Shown in pieces: positions 41,921 through 48,776 of a stretch of 48,776 bases of DNA. Positions within the stretch are counted from its first letter, which is position 1. Every line of letters starts with the position of its first letter. The position numbers were made by a program, and so were the translations under genes. Below the pieces are notes generated by a model. The model had not been told where the DNA came from. It saw nothing but the letters and a program-made list of their open reading frames with translations, and ran no database searches. The stretch is from CALUTH01 sp964452495 (GTDB lineage Bacteria > Cyanobacteriota > Vampirovibrionia > Gastranaerophilales > Gastranaerophilaceae): NCBI GenBank assembly GCA_964452495.1, contig CAYVMC010000014.1, forward strand, positions 1 to 48,776. The letters run 5' to 3'.

Positions 41921-44004
41921 ACTCTACGACTTAATAAAGTGTAAGCTTGTTTAATTGCTTCATCAGCTCTTTGCTCAATACCTGCAAGTCCTTTTACTTC
42001 TTCTTGAAAAGGTGCTATTTGATTGTTTTGATTAGGTATATAGGTTCGAAATTCATCACTGTCTTTTGGAATTTCACATTCCTGCGACGGTATATATCTT
42101 GTTGAGTTATCTAGAGCGATATTTTCCTGTGATTTTACAAACAGTTTAGGCTCACGCGGCGGTATTGTGCTGGTTACCGGTTGATTTTGAGCAATTGACA
42201 TTTGAGTATTAAAATTATTTATTGCATTGATAACTTCACTTGATGTTTCTTGATGTATTGGTTTGAAAGTTTCTTGAAATGTTTGTTGTTTTGCTGCTTC
42301 CTCTGCTTTTTTTGCTTCTTCTTCATGTCTGTCATACGGTTTGCCGAAAATCCATTCTAACGGTTTTGTTATAAGCGGTGTCAAGACATAGCCCATAATA
42401 CCGAAGAATAAAGCAAACTTACCGGCAGCACCTACTCCATGACGGAAGAAATTACCTATTTTCTTTCCTCTAAAAGTATTGCCAAGAGATTTTATTCCTT
42501 TAAGGTTCGGATTTTTCCAGGATGGTTTCATTTCTAAGTCTTGTGTAATCAGATTGCCAAGACCTTTCAATCCTTTTTCAAACCAGTTTAGTTTAGTGGT
42601 TGGTTTTCTTATTGCATTTACTTTTTCCCAGGCTTTGTTAAATTCTGCTTTTGTAGCAAACTGTCCTGCTTTATTTGCATCTTTAAATTTCTTTAAAGCT
42701 TCACGATATTGCTCTGTTTGGTTTGCGGTCATTCCGAGATAACGCAGACCGCCTACTTTATGCATAAGTCTCATACTTGCGGGGAAAGTTGCAACCCATG
42801 AGAGAGCTTCAGCAAGCCCGTATACTACTGTACCTGTCTTTTGGTCGTCCGGTGCTTCTTTTGCGTTTTTATACATATCAACTAACGCAGGGGCAACAAA
42901 GATAAGCAGACCGAGTTTTCCCCCGCCGAAAGTCACACCGCGCATTAAGCCCTGTACTGTTTTAGAAACTCCTCTTCCAAGAGCTGTTTTAGGAGGTATT
43001 GCATTACCTGATGAGTCTGTGGCTCCCTTTGCAATACTCAAAAGTTTGTTTCCTATTTGAGACATATTTGACTGACGTCTGAATACCGGTCCGACAAGAG
43101 CGTAATTCCCGTGGTATACCTTCATCTCTTTTCCTGCTTTTAGAGCAAGTTCTCTTATTTCTTTTACATATTTTGCAGGATTTGCCTTATATTTTGCATA
43201 AGTTGCAGCATCGCACCCGAGTTCTTTTAAAATAATTTCTTTAATAATTTCAGGGTTTTTTACTCTTTGTGAAAGTACTGCTTTTATTGAGTGAGCGTCA
43301 TTGTATTTTAACGGATTAATTCTTTTTAATTGTAGACAATTAATTTTATCTGTTTCTGTAGCACCTTTGCCTAAGACACTTTTTATAAATTCTTTTTCTT
43401 CTTTGCTGGGAATAAGATCTTTTAAAGCTGGTTTTTTGCCGCCGCCTTTTAAATATCTTTCAAAAAGTATATTAAATTCGTTTGCAAGTTCTTGTTCCTG
43501 AGTATACATAGCAAAACGAGCCATTTCCCATTCAGGTTTTGTTGAATTTTCCATCAGGTTACGGACAACGGTTGAATTATTTTTTAACCGGCTTAGTATA
43601 TTATTTTTAGTTCTGCCTATTGCATTCTCTGCTCTTTCAACGTATGAATTATTGAACAATTTAGAATTAGAAACTCTATCACCAAACCTTGCAAGTTTTG
43701 CCGGCAGAGATTGATTATATTCACCGGTACAGTGTCTGTTATATAAATCTACACCTTTACCAAGGACAAACCATAACGGCAAAGTGTATTTAAGACTGCC
43801 AAACATGCCATCTTCATCTACTGGCATAGGCATTTGTTCGCTTGATAAATCTAATACATCAGTTTGAGGAGTTTGCAGGTAGCTATTTTGCCCTACATTT
43901 TTCAGCAGCGGAACGGTTGCAGCCCCAAATCCTGTATTGTTGTTGATGAACCCTGCATTTGCATAGTCATTTCTGTTTAAGTATGAACCAAAACCTTGTA
44001 CCAT
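41917..44004 (-). CDS. Large unknown protein with hydrophobic segments (695 aa)
   Basis: A 695-residue protein of unknown function. It starts MVQGFGSYLNRNDYANAGF (Asn/Gly-rich, not a signal peptide). Hydrophobic segments lie near residues 73-85 (TLPLWFVLGKGVDL), 360-385 (GGKLGLLIFVAPALVDMYK) and 535-565 (GKFALFFGIMGYVLTPLITK). Long charged helical stretches fill the rest, with a Glu/Ala/Gln-rich coiled coil near 575-600. Three membrane segments with large soluble regions could make a membrane scaffold. It has a palindromic TTTTGT-T-ACAAAA box upstream. No domain is recognised. It is probably specific to the lineage. Confidence 0.6.
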   Translation of the reverse strand: MVQGFGSYLNRNDYANAGFINNNTGFGAATVPLLKNVGQNSYLQTPQTDVLDLSSEQMPMPVDEDGMFGSLKYTLPLWFVLGKGVDLYNRHCTGEYNQSLPAKLARFGDRVSNSKLFNNSYVERAENAIGRTKNNILSRLKNNSTVVRNLMENSTKPEWEMARFAMYTQEQELANEFNILFERYLKGGGKKPALKDLIPSKEEKEFIKSVLGKGATETDKINCLQLKRINPLKYNDAHSIKAVLSQRVKNPEIIKEIILKELGCDAATYAKYKANPAKYVKEIRELALKAGKEMKVYHGNYALVGPVFRRQSNMSQIGNKLLSIAKGATDSSGNAIPPKTALGRGVSKTVQGLMRGVTFGGGKLGLLIFVAPALVDMYKNAKEAPDDQKTGTVVYGLAEALSWVATFPASMRLMHKVGGLRYLGMTANQTEQYREALKKFKDANKAGQFATKAEFNKAWEKVNAIRKPTTKLNWFEKGLKGLGNLITQDLEMKPSWKNPNLKGIKSLGNTFRGKKIGNFFRHGVGAAGKFALFFGIMGYVLTPLITKPLEWIFGKPYDRHEEEAKKAEEAAKQQTFQETFKPIHQETSSEVINAINNFNTQMSIAQNQPVTSTIPPREPKLFVKSQENIALDNSTRYIPSQECEIPKDSDEFRTYIPNQNNQIAPFQEEVKGLAGIEQRADEAIKQAYTLLSRRV

Positions 44005-44085
44005 GAAAAAAACCTACTTTTACCTACAAATATAAAAAGATTATTTCTTTATAAAAATTGACATATCTTGTAAGAAAAGTATTAT

Positions 44086-44098
44086 TTTTGTTACAAAA
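44086..44098. promoter_or_regulatory. Palindromic TTTTGTTACAAAA box
   Basis: A 13-nt palindrome TTTTGT-T-ACAAAA, 82 nt upstream of the 41917 gene start, with the same TTTTGTWAC core as the sites upstream of the 15118 and 36631 genes. Confidence 0.4.
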
Positions 44099-44127
44099 TT
44101 TAACAAATTAGAATAATGTCATTCAAA

Positions 44128-44901
44128 TTAATTCTCAATATTTATAGTATTTAGCATTTTTCTTATTTTTTGATATTGATAATTGTTGCCATAAACCTTG
44201 TAGAGTTCTGCTGCAACTACTAAATCATTCAGCATTTGATGGGATTTGTCCGGTATCTGGCTGTAACATAAAGCACGATAATAGTATGCATCAGCATCAC
44301 TCGCTTTATATTGGAGGTAAGTAGAGAGGTCTTTGACGCAGTTTTTGTATTTTTTTAAACCTGAATAAGCGTATCCTCTGGTTTTGTACCCTTCTTTATA
44401 TTCTTTATTAAGGTTTATGCATTTTGTTAAATCATCTACTGTTCCCTGATAATCGTTATCGTGAAATTTAATAACAGCTCTTGCATTGTATAAAAGATAA
44501 CTTTCGGGATTTTGCTTTATTAATTCGTTGATATTTTCAAGCTGTCCGTTATATTTCCCCTGAATGATAGCCAGAGTAATTTTGCCAAGTTTTGGCAGCA
44601 TATAAGTATCATCAAGAGATATAGCTTTATTATAATCGTTAAGGGCATCATTGTACTGGTGCATAATTTTATAAATATTTCCGCGGTTATTGTAAAATTG
44701 GGGACTATTTGGATATTTTGCAATACAGGCATTGAGAAATTTAATACCACCCTCGTATCCTTCATGTTCGATCGAAACGGCAAAATCATTTTCCATAGTA
44801 TAAGGATTACATATAAGAATATCATTTCTTACTGCAAGACCGGCTGAAACACCAAGTCCAGAAAAAAGAAGCAGGCAGATAATGATAATCTTATTTTTCA
44901 T
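44128..44901 (-). CDS. Secreted TPR-repeat protein
   Basis: A 257-residue protein with a signal peptide (MKNKIIIICLLLFSGLGVSA) and five or six tetratricopeptide repeats (for example PQFYNNRGNIYKIMHQYNDA, LYNARAVIKFHDNDYQG, GYKTRGYAYSGLKKYKNC). The ORF reaches an ATG at 44916, but the signal peptide starts at 44901 and a TATAAT -10 lies exactly 6 nt before it, so the message is leaderless from 44901. It is a probable periplasmic or outer-membrane-associated scaffold. The role is unknown. Confidence 0.75.
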   Translation of the reverse strand: MKNKIIIICLLLFSGLGVSAGLAVRNDILICNPYTMENDFAVSIEHEGYEGGIKFLNACIAKYPNSPQFYNNRGNIYKIMHQYNDALNDYNKAISLDDTYMLPKLGKITLAIIQGKYNGQLENINELIKQNPESYLLYNARAVIKFHDNDYQGTVDDLTKCINLNKEYKEGYKTRGYAYSGLKKYKNCVKDLSTYLQYKASDADAYYYRALCYSQIPDKSHQMLNDLVVAAELYKVYGNNYQYQKIRKMLNTINIEN

Positions 44902-44907
44902 AGTTTT

Positions 44908-44913
44908 ATTATA
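44908..44913 (-). promoter_or_regulatory. -10 box giving a leaderless mRNA
   Basis: Minus-strand TATAAT (44908-44913), 6 nt before ATG 44901. It also rejects the longer ORF start at 44916, which would lie within the -10. Confidence 0.5.
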
Positions 44914-45009
44914 CATAAACTATCTATAATAGTACATATACATATATTTATATTACAAGAAAGGTGTATAATTAGGCAGACAAAATCTACTTATTGGAGA
45001 AGTATTAAG

Positions 45010-45036
45010 ATGTTTTTCAAAGTATGTATATTTTGA
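45010..45036 (+). CDS. Candidate leader peptide (8 aa)
   Basis: A short ORF MFFKVCIF-stop with a TTGGAGAAG ribosome binding site 8-10 nt upstream and a TATAAT -10 at 44967-44972. Four of its eight codons (TTT, TTC, TGT, TTT) start with U and are read by tRNAs of the kind that MiaB modifies in E. coli. It overlaps a hairpin followed by 15 T. Such short ORFs occur by chance, so confidence is low. Confidence 0.3.
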   Translation: MFFKVCIF

Positions 45037-45064
45037 GTTAGCATACTAATTTTTTTTTTTTTTT
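45021..45064 (+). terminator. Weak hairpin with a 15-T tract
   Basis: AGTATG (45021-45026) can pair with CATACT (45042-45047), followed by T15 (45050-45064). The stem is short, but the T-run is long. An earlier AGTAT (45001-45005) can pair with the same ATACT, giving two alternative structures, which is typical of an attenuator. Confidence 0.4.
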
Positions 45065-45116
45065 ATCAAACTAAGTTATTTATGATTGTTAGTTTTTATA
45101 GTTTTATTAATATTAC

Positions 45117-45144
45117 TTGCTATAAACTCTTTGGCAGGTATAAT
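45117..45144 (+). promoter_or_regulatory. Sigma-70 promoter for tRNA-Arg/miaB
   Basis: -35 TTGCTA (45117-45122), 16-nt spacer, perfect -10 TATAAT (45139-45144). It should start about 50 nt before tRNA-Arg. Confidence 0.65.
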
Positions 45145-45201
45145 TATAAAAGTAACGGCTGTCAGGGTTTTACACCTGATGCTAACCTGTTATAAAAAAA
45201 T

Positions 45202-45275
45202 GTGCTTGTAGCTCAGATGGATAGAGCGTAGGTCTCCGAAGCCTAAGGCCATGGGTTCGACTCCCATCAAGCACG
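45202..45275 (+). tRNA. tRNA-Arg (anticodon CCG)
   Basis: Cloverleaf: acceptor GTGCTTG/CAAGCAC, D-arm GCTC/GAGC, anticodon loop CTCCGAA (CCG at 34-36), T-arm ATGGG-TTCGACT-CCCAT. Discriminator G; CCA is not encoded. It reads CGG codons. It lies 63 nt before miaB, in the same direction, without a terminator between them. Confidence 0.95.
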
Positions 45276-45338
45276 TTTTATAATTAATTGATCCTGTTTT
45301 AATATGGTTAACTTGTCAGACGGGCAGAAGGGAAATTG

Positions 45339-46664
45339 ATGAAAAAGGTATATATAGAAACACTCGGGTGCCAGATGAATAAATCGGATGCTGAACGTAT
45401 GCTTGGAATGCTGGAACATCTTGATTACTCTGAAACTTCAAATCCTAAGGATGCGGATTTGCTTATTATAAATACCTGTTCCATTCGTAAACTATCCGAG
45501 GATAAGGCGTATAGTGCAATTGGTGTCTGGGGAAAATGGAAAAAGAATAAACCGGACTTAAAAATAGCCTTTTGCGGATGTGTTGCACAGCAGGTACAGA
45601 AAGATTTGTTCAGACGAGCGCCTTATGTTGATTTAGTTCTTGGTACTCAAAGATTGTATGAGCTTCCTGAACTTATAAGGCGCATTGAAAATGGAGAACG
45701 TGTTGTATCATGTGATGAAGCACCTTGTGAAGAACGGGAAGAAATTAAACGTGTAAAGGGTATCAATGCGTGGATACCTATAATGGAGGGGTGTAATAAC
45801 TTCTGTACATATTGTATTGTCCCTTATACAAGAGGGCGGGAGCGTTCCAGAACCCCTGAGGCTGTCATAAAAGAGGCAAAAAAAGCGTTAAGTGAAGGAT
45901 TTAAGGAGATTACGCTTTTAGGGCAGAATGTTGATAGTTACAAATCTGTTGATGCAGAAGGTAAGGATGTTAATCTTGCAGAATTATTAAGACGTTTAAA
46001 TAATCTTTCAGGAAGATTTAGAATAAGATTTGTTACATCTTATCCTACGGATATAACGGAAGAACTTATTGATACAGTCATTAAGCTTGATAAGGTTTGC
46101 GAGTATTTTCATATTCCAATGCAGTCGGGTGACAGTGAAGTTTTGCGGAAAATGAACAGACGGTATGATAAAGAAACTTATGGAAAGATTTGCGCAAATA
46201 TAAGACAAAGAATACCTGATGTTACTATTACCAGTGATTTTATTGCGGGCTTCCCCGGAGAGACAGAAGAACAGTTTCAACATACTCTTGATGCAATGAG
46301 CGAGTTTGAACTGGATTATTCCAATACTGCGGCTTATTCTCCGAGAGAAAAAACTGTTGCCGCGAAATGGGTAGATAAATACATTCCGGAAGATGTCAAG
46401 ACGGAAAGGCTTGCACGGTTAAATGCACACAATCAGTTGTGCTGTTTGAATTCCAATAAAAAGTATATCGGGAAAATACTGGAAGTTCTTGTTGAACGTT
46501 TGGATGAGAACGGTGAAAAAAAAGTAATATCAGGCAGGTCAAGGAATAATAAAATGGTACACGCACCGTATGATAAAGATATAACCGGTGAGTTTGTTAA
46601 TATAAAAATAACGCAAGCGCATACCTGGCACCTTGAGGGCGAAGTGGTGCAAACGGATAATTGA
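45339..46664 (+). CDS. miaB: tRNA 2-methylthio-N6-isopentenyladenosine synthase MiaB
   Basis: A radical SAM methylthiotransferase that adds the 2-methylthio group to i6A37 of tRNAs reading codons that begin with U. Length is 441 residues. The UPF0004 domain carries C11, C47 and C81 for the auxiliary cluster. The radical SAM motif C152-x3-C156-x2-C159 is in GCNNFCTYC. A TRAM domain forms the C-terminus. The start is ATG 45339 (a TTG 3 nt upstream also opens the frame) with a GAAGGG ribosome binding site. It is downstream of tRNA-Arg(CCG), and a promoter precedes the tRNA, so both may share a transcript. A leader-like element lies further upstream. Confidence 0.95.
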   Translation: MKKVYIETLGCQMNKSDAERMLGMLEHLDYSETSNPKDADLLIINTCSIRKLSEDKAYSAIGVWGKWKKNKPDLKIAFCGCVAQQVQKDLFRRAPYVDLVLGTQRLYELPELIRRIENGERVVSCDEAPCEEREEIKRVKGINAWIPIMEGCNNFCTYCIVPYTRGRERSRTPEAVIKEAKKALSEGFKEITLLGQNVDSYKSVDAEGKDVNLAELLRRLNNLSGRFRIRFVTSYPTDITEELIDTVIKLDKVCEYFHIPMQSGDSEVLRKMNRRYDKETYGKICANIRQRIPDVTITSDFIAGFPGETEEQFQHTLDAMSEFELDYSNTAAYSPREKTVAAKWVDKYIPEDVKTERLARLNAHNQLCCLNSNKKYIGKILEVLVERLDENGEKKVISGRSRNNKMVHAPYDKDITGEFVNIKITQAHTWHLEGEVVQTDN

Positions 46665-46763
46665 GGAACTGGATAGAAGGCGGTAGTCTCGTATAAAATT
46701 GGAAATATGGTTTTATAGCGTGGGTGTCTTTGTAAATATATCCCTCATTGTTCTTGTTTATGG

Positions 46764-46769
46764 TAAAAT
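46764..46769 (+). promoter_or_regulatory. Extended -10 upstream of proS
   Basis: TGG-TAAAAT (-10 at 46764-46769). A GAGGT ribosome binding site follows about 9 nt before the ATG at 46810. No clear T-box sequence was found in the leader. Confidence 0.4.
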
Positions 46770-46809
46770 TTATAAGCTGAAAGATTTTATAAAAAGAGGT
46801 TTATGACTT

Positions 46810-48540
46810 ATGAAAATGTCAAAATTATTTGTACAAACCTTGCGGGAAAACCCTTCAGATGCGGAAGTTGTTTCGCATAAGCTGTTGGTGAGGGCAGGGT
46901 ATATAAGAAAACTAACAAGCGGAGTTTACAATTATTTACCGCTTATGTGGCGAGTTTTAAAAAAGATAGAAAACATAACAAGGGAAGAAATGGACAGAGC
47001 CGGAGCGCAGGAGCTTTTGATGCCGTTTGTACAGCCGCAGGAACTCTGGGAAGAATCTGGAAGATGGGGTGTATACGGGGCAGAACTAATGCGTTTAAAA
47101 GACAGGCATGAGCGCGGAATGTGTCTTGGGCCAACCCATGAGGAGGTTATAACTTCAATTGCACGTGACGGATTAAAATCTTATAAACAGCTTCCTGTTA
47201 ATCTTTACCAGATACAGTCAAAATTCAGGGATGAAATAAGACCCAGATTTGGACTGCTTCGCGGCAGAGAGTTTATAATGAAGGATGCGTACAGCTTTGC
47301 AGCCAATGAAGAAGATTTGATGAAGGAGTATCAAAATATGGCTCAGGCATATAAACGTATATTTGAACGCTGCGGGCTTGAAACTAAGATGGTACAATCG
47401 GATTCGGGTGCCATAGGCGGGAAAATAAGCCACGAATTTATGGTAATTACTGATACTGATGCCGGTGAAAATGACGTATTTTATTGTGATTCATGTGATT
47501 ATGCAGCAAATTCCAATCATGCGGTATCAAAACTTCCTGATGCCATTGTAGATGGCGGATTTAATAAAAAAGAAGTGGTTGATACGCCGGCGACTCATTC
47601 TATTGAAGAACTTTCAGCATTTCTCAAAATTCCGGCATCGGTAATTTTAAAATCAATATTGTATATTGCAGATTCAAAACCTGTACTAGCACTTATTCGT
47701 GCGGATAAACAGGTAGAAGAAACAAAGCTGATGAATGCTGTTTGTGCAAACGAAATCAGGATAGCAGCAGCCGGAGAGATTGAAGAAATCATGAATAATC
47801 ACGGATTCAATGCTGTTGCAGGTTTTATCGGGCCTGGCGGGCTTGGTGATATAAAAATTATTGCAGATGAGACTGTTAAGGATATGAAAAACTTTGTTGT
47901 CGGGGTAAATCAGACAGATAAACACCTTGTAGGTGCAAACCTTTCAGATTTCCCTGAAATTGGTGAGTTTTTTGATATAAGACTCTGTGAAGCCGGTGAC
48001 TTTTGCCCTCAATGCGGTAAACCGTTAAAGGTGACAAGAGGGATTGAAGTTGGTAATATCTTTCAACTCGGTACTAAGTATTCAGAGCCTATGAATGCTG
48101 TTTATACTGATGTGGATGGTAAAAATAAGCCGTTTATAATGGGTTGTTATGGTATTGGGATTTCCAGAACGGCAGCGGCTGCAGTGGAGGCGCACCATGA
48201 TGAACACGGTATTGCTTGGCCTTTAGCTATAGCGCCGTATCATGTTGTTATTGTTCCGGTAAATATTAATGACGAAACCCAGATGAGGGCTGCGCAAACT
48301 ATGTATGATACTCTTTTAAAAGAGGGAATTGAAGTAGTTCTTGATGATAGAGATGAACGTGCAGGTGTTAAATTTAAGGATGCAGATTTAATAGGTTTTC
48401 CTTATCGAATAACCGTAGGAAAGTCAATATCTGATGGGCTTGTTGAGTTTAAAGAGAGAAACCTTGAGGAAATAATAAAAGTTGAACCATCAAAAGCAAT
48501 TGAACTTTTGCTTGAAAAGATAAAAGAAATTATAAAATAA
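46810..48540 (+). CDS. proS: Prolyl-tRNA synthetase (bacterial type)
   Basis: Charges tRNA-Pro. The 576-residue length, with an editing insertion domain (INS, roughly residues 225-390), places it in the bacterial ProRS class. Class II motifs visible are the N-terminal SHKLLVRAGYIRKLTSGVYNYLP region, motif 2 near FRDEIRPRFGLLRGREFIMKDAYSF (residues 139-163), and motif 3 in the GCYGIGISRTAAA segment near 448-460. The anticodon-binding domain follows (about 470-576). A GAGGT ribosome binding site precedes the ATG. A strong terminator follows. Confidence 0.95.
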   Translation: MKMSKLFVQTLRENPSDAEVVSHKLLVRAGYIRKLTSGVYNYLPLMWRVLKKIENITREEMDRAGAQELLMPFVQPQELWEESGRWGVYGAELMRLKDRHERGMCLGPTHEEVITSIARDGLKSYKQLPVNLYQIQSKFRDEIRPRFGLLRGREFIMKDAYSFAANEEDLMKEYQNMAQAYKRIFERCGLETKMVQSDSGAIGGKISHEFMVITDTDAGENDVFYCDSCDYAANSNHAVSKLPDAIVDGGFNKKEVVDTPATHSIEELSAFLKIPASVILKSILYIADSKPVLALIRADKQVEETKLMNAVCANEIRIAAAGEIEEIMNNHGFNAVAGFIGPGGLGDIKIIADETVKDMKNFVVGVNQTDKHLVGANLSDFPEIGEFFDIRLCEAGDFCPQCGKPLKVTRGIEVGNIFQLGTKYSEPMNAVYTDVDGKNKPFIMGCYGIGISRTAAAAVEAHHDEHGIAWPLAIAPYHVVIVPVNINDETQMRAAQTMYDTLLKEGIEVVLDDRDERAGVKFKDADLIGFPYRITVGKSISDGLVEFKERNLEEIIKVEPSKAIELLLEKIKEIIK

Positions 48541-48557
48541 AAGTTTGAACATGCTTT

Positions 48558-48597
48558 AAAATCCCTTGCATAGCAACCTGCAAGGGATTTTTGTTTT
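48558..48597 (+). terminator. Strong intrinsic terminator after proS
   Basis: AAAATCCCTTGCA (48558-48570) pairs with TGCAAGGGATTTT around an 8-nt loop and is followed by TGTTTT. Confidence 0.92.
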
Positions 48598-48617
48598 GCT
48601 ATTAATGTATCTAACAT

Positions 48618-48644
48618 AAAAAAAACGGCTCTTTGATTGAGCCG
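48618..48644 (-). terminator. Intrinsic terminator for the minus-strand gene
   Basis: CGGCTC (48626-48631), loop, GAGCCG (48639-48644), with eight A on the left that become a T-run on the minus strand. It should stop the gene ending at 48694. A further perfect hairpin TCAGAAT-GTATAAT-ATTCTGA lies at 48652-48672. Confidence 0.8.
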
Positions 48645-48693
48645 CCAGATATCAGAATGTATAATATTCTGACCTCTATTTAGGTAATTCACT

Positions 48694-48776
48694 TTAATGT
48701 GATAATTTGTTAACCATTTTTCTTAACTCCGCTACTTCTTTCTTTAAGGCTTTGATTTCCTTATCCTGATTATTAA
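48694..48776 (-). CDS. C-terminal end of a coiled-coil protein (partial)
   Basis: The last 26 residues of a gene that continues beyond the window: NQDKEIKALKKEVAELRKMV then NKLSH and stop at 48694. The heptad pattern of Leu/Val with Lys/Glu is a coiled coil, as found at the C-terminus of many surface, trimeric-fibre or structural proteins. The codon pattern is coherent and a terminator lies just downstream on the same strand, supporting a real gene. The rest is outside the window. Confidence 0.7.
   Translation of the reverse strand, partial: NNQDKEIKALKKEVAELRKMVNKLSH

Noticed and set aside
44520..44825. Long antisense and alternative-frame ORFs inside the TPR gene and other genes.
   Set aside because: They lie within clearly coding genes, lack ribosome binding sites and have unlikely composition; they are frame shadows in AT-rich DNA.
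46665..46809. T-box riboswitch before proS.
   Set aside because: No AGGGUGGNACCGCG-type antiterminator or terminator hairpin was seen.
46803..46870. Short overlapping ORF starting at ATG 46803 ahead of proS.
   Set aside because: It stops after about 21 codons and lies in the wrong frame within proS; it is a shadow.
1..48776. CRISPR array, prophage or insertion sequence.
   Set aside because: No regular spaced direct repeats, transposase, integrase or phage structural genes were seen in the window.

Overview
The window looks like a piece of a low-GC, Gram-negative-type bacterial genome, probably a metagenome assembly because it contains a 10-N gap at 5114-5123. Several features together suggest a gut member of the Gastranaerophilales (Vampirovibrionia/Melainabacteria, the non-photosynthetic sister lineage of Cyanobacteria). 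These are very AT-rich intergenic DNA, flagellar regulators (FliW, CsrA, FliO), a bacterial calpain with an EF-hand, a cluster of lineage-type unknown proteins, and a recurring short N-terminal P-x-F-x-[GA] tag. This placement is an inference from gene content, not from a marker-gene tree. No rRNA, CRISPR array, insertion sequence or prophage is visible.

Layout. 1-3.3 kb: gshB, a secreted TPR protein and a fliW-csrA-TPR operon. 3.3-8 kb: an acyltransferase, unknown secreted and membrane proteins and an MBL-fold hydrolase. 8-17.5 kb: an M16 peptidase, two small unknowns with prmC, a GH13-type glucan enzyme, a coiled-coil unknown and a MATE exporter. 17.5-22.3 kb: a broken glycosyltransferase, then a minus-strand run of sigma factor, gcvPB and a 2-hydroxyacyl-CoA dehydratase/activase-like gene, then another TPR protein. 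22.3-24.2 kb: a compact structured RNA directly ahead of tRNA-Lys(CUU), then a GT-C-like membrane protein. 24.5-31.7 kb: calpain, a sugar O-acetyltransferase, a frameshifted FMN reductase, secreted unknowns, a histidine kinase and an EF-hand protein. 31.8-38.7 kb: an acyltransferase-nitrilase-PBP4-like overlapping operon, an HNH-like gene behind a palindromic operator, coaX, two very small genes and an AAA+ ATPase. 38.9-41.9 kb: fliO, a neuB-family synthase with a KdsC-like phosphatase, a Gph-like phosphatase and a YjbQ protein. 41.9-48.8 kb: a 695-residue unknown, a TPR protein, a leader-peptide/hairpin/T-tract element, tRNA-Arg(CCG), miaB, proS and the 3' end of a further minus-strand gene.

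Expression signals are unusual. About a dozen genes have a -10 hexamer ending only 6-7 nt before the start codon and no Shine-Dalgarno sequence, so their mRNAs are probably leaderless. Other genes have strong AGGAGG-type ribosome binding sites. Points worth most attention are the N-terminal tag, the leaderless architecture, the structured RNA before tRNA-Lys, the possible attenuator before tRNA-Arg/miaB, the palindrome at the HNH-like gene, and the PBP4-like protein that has lost its catalytic serine.
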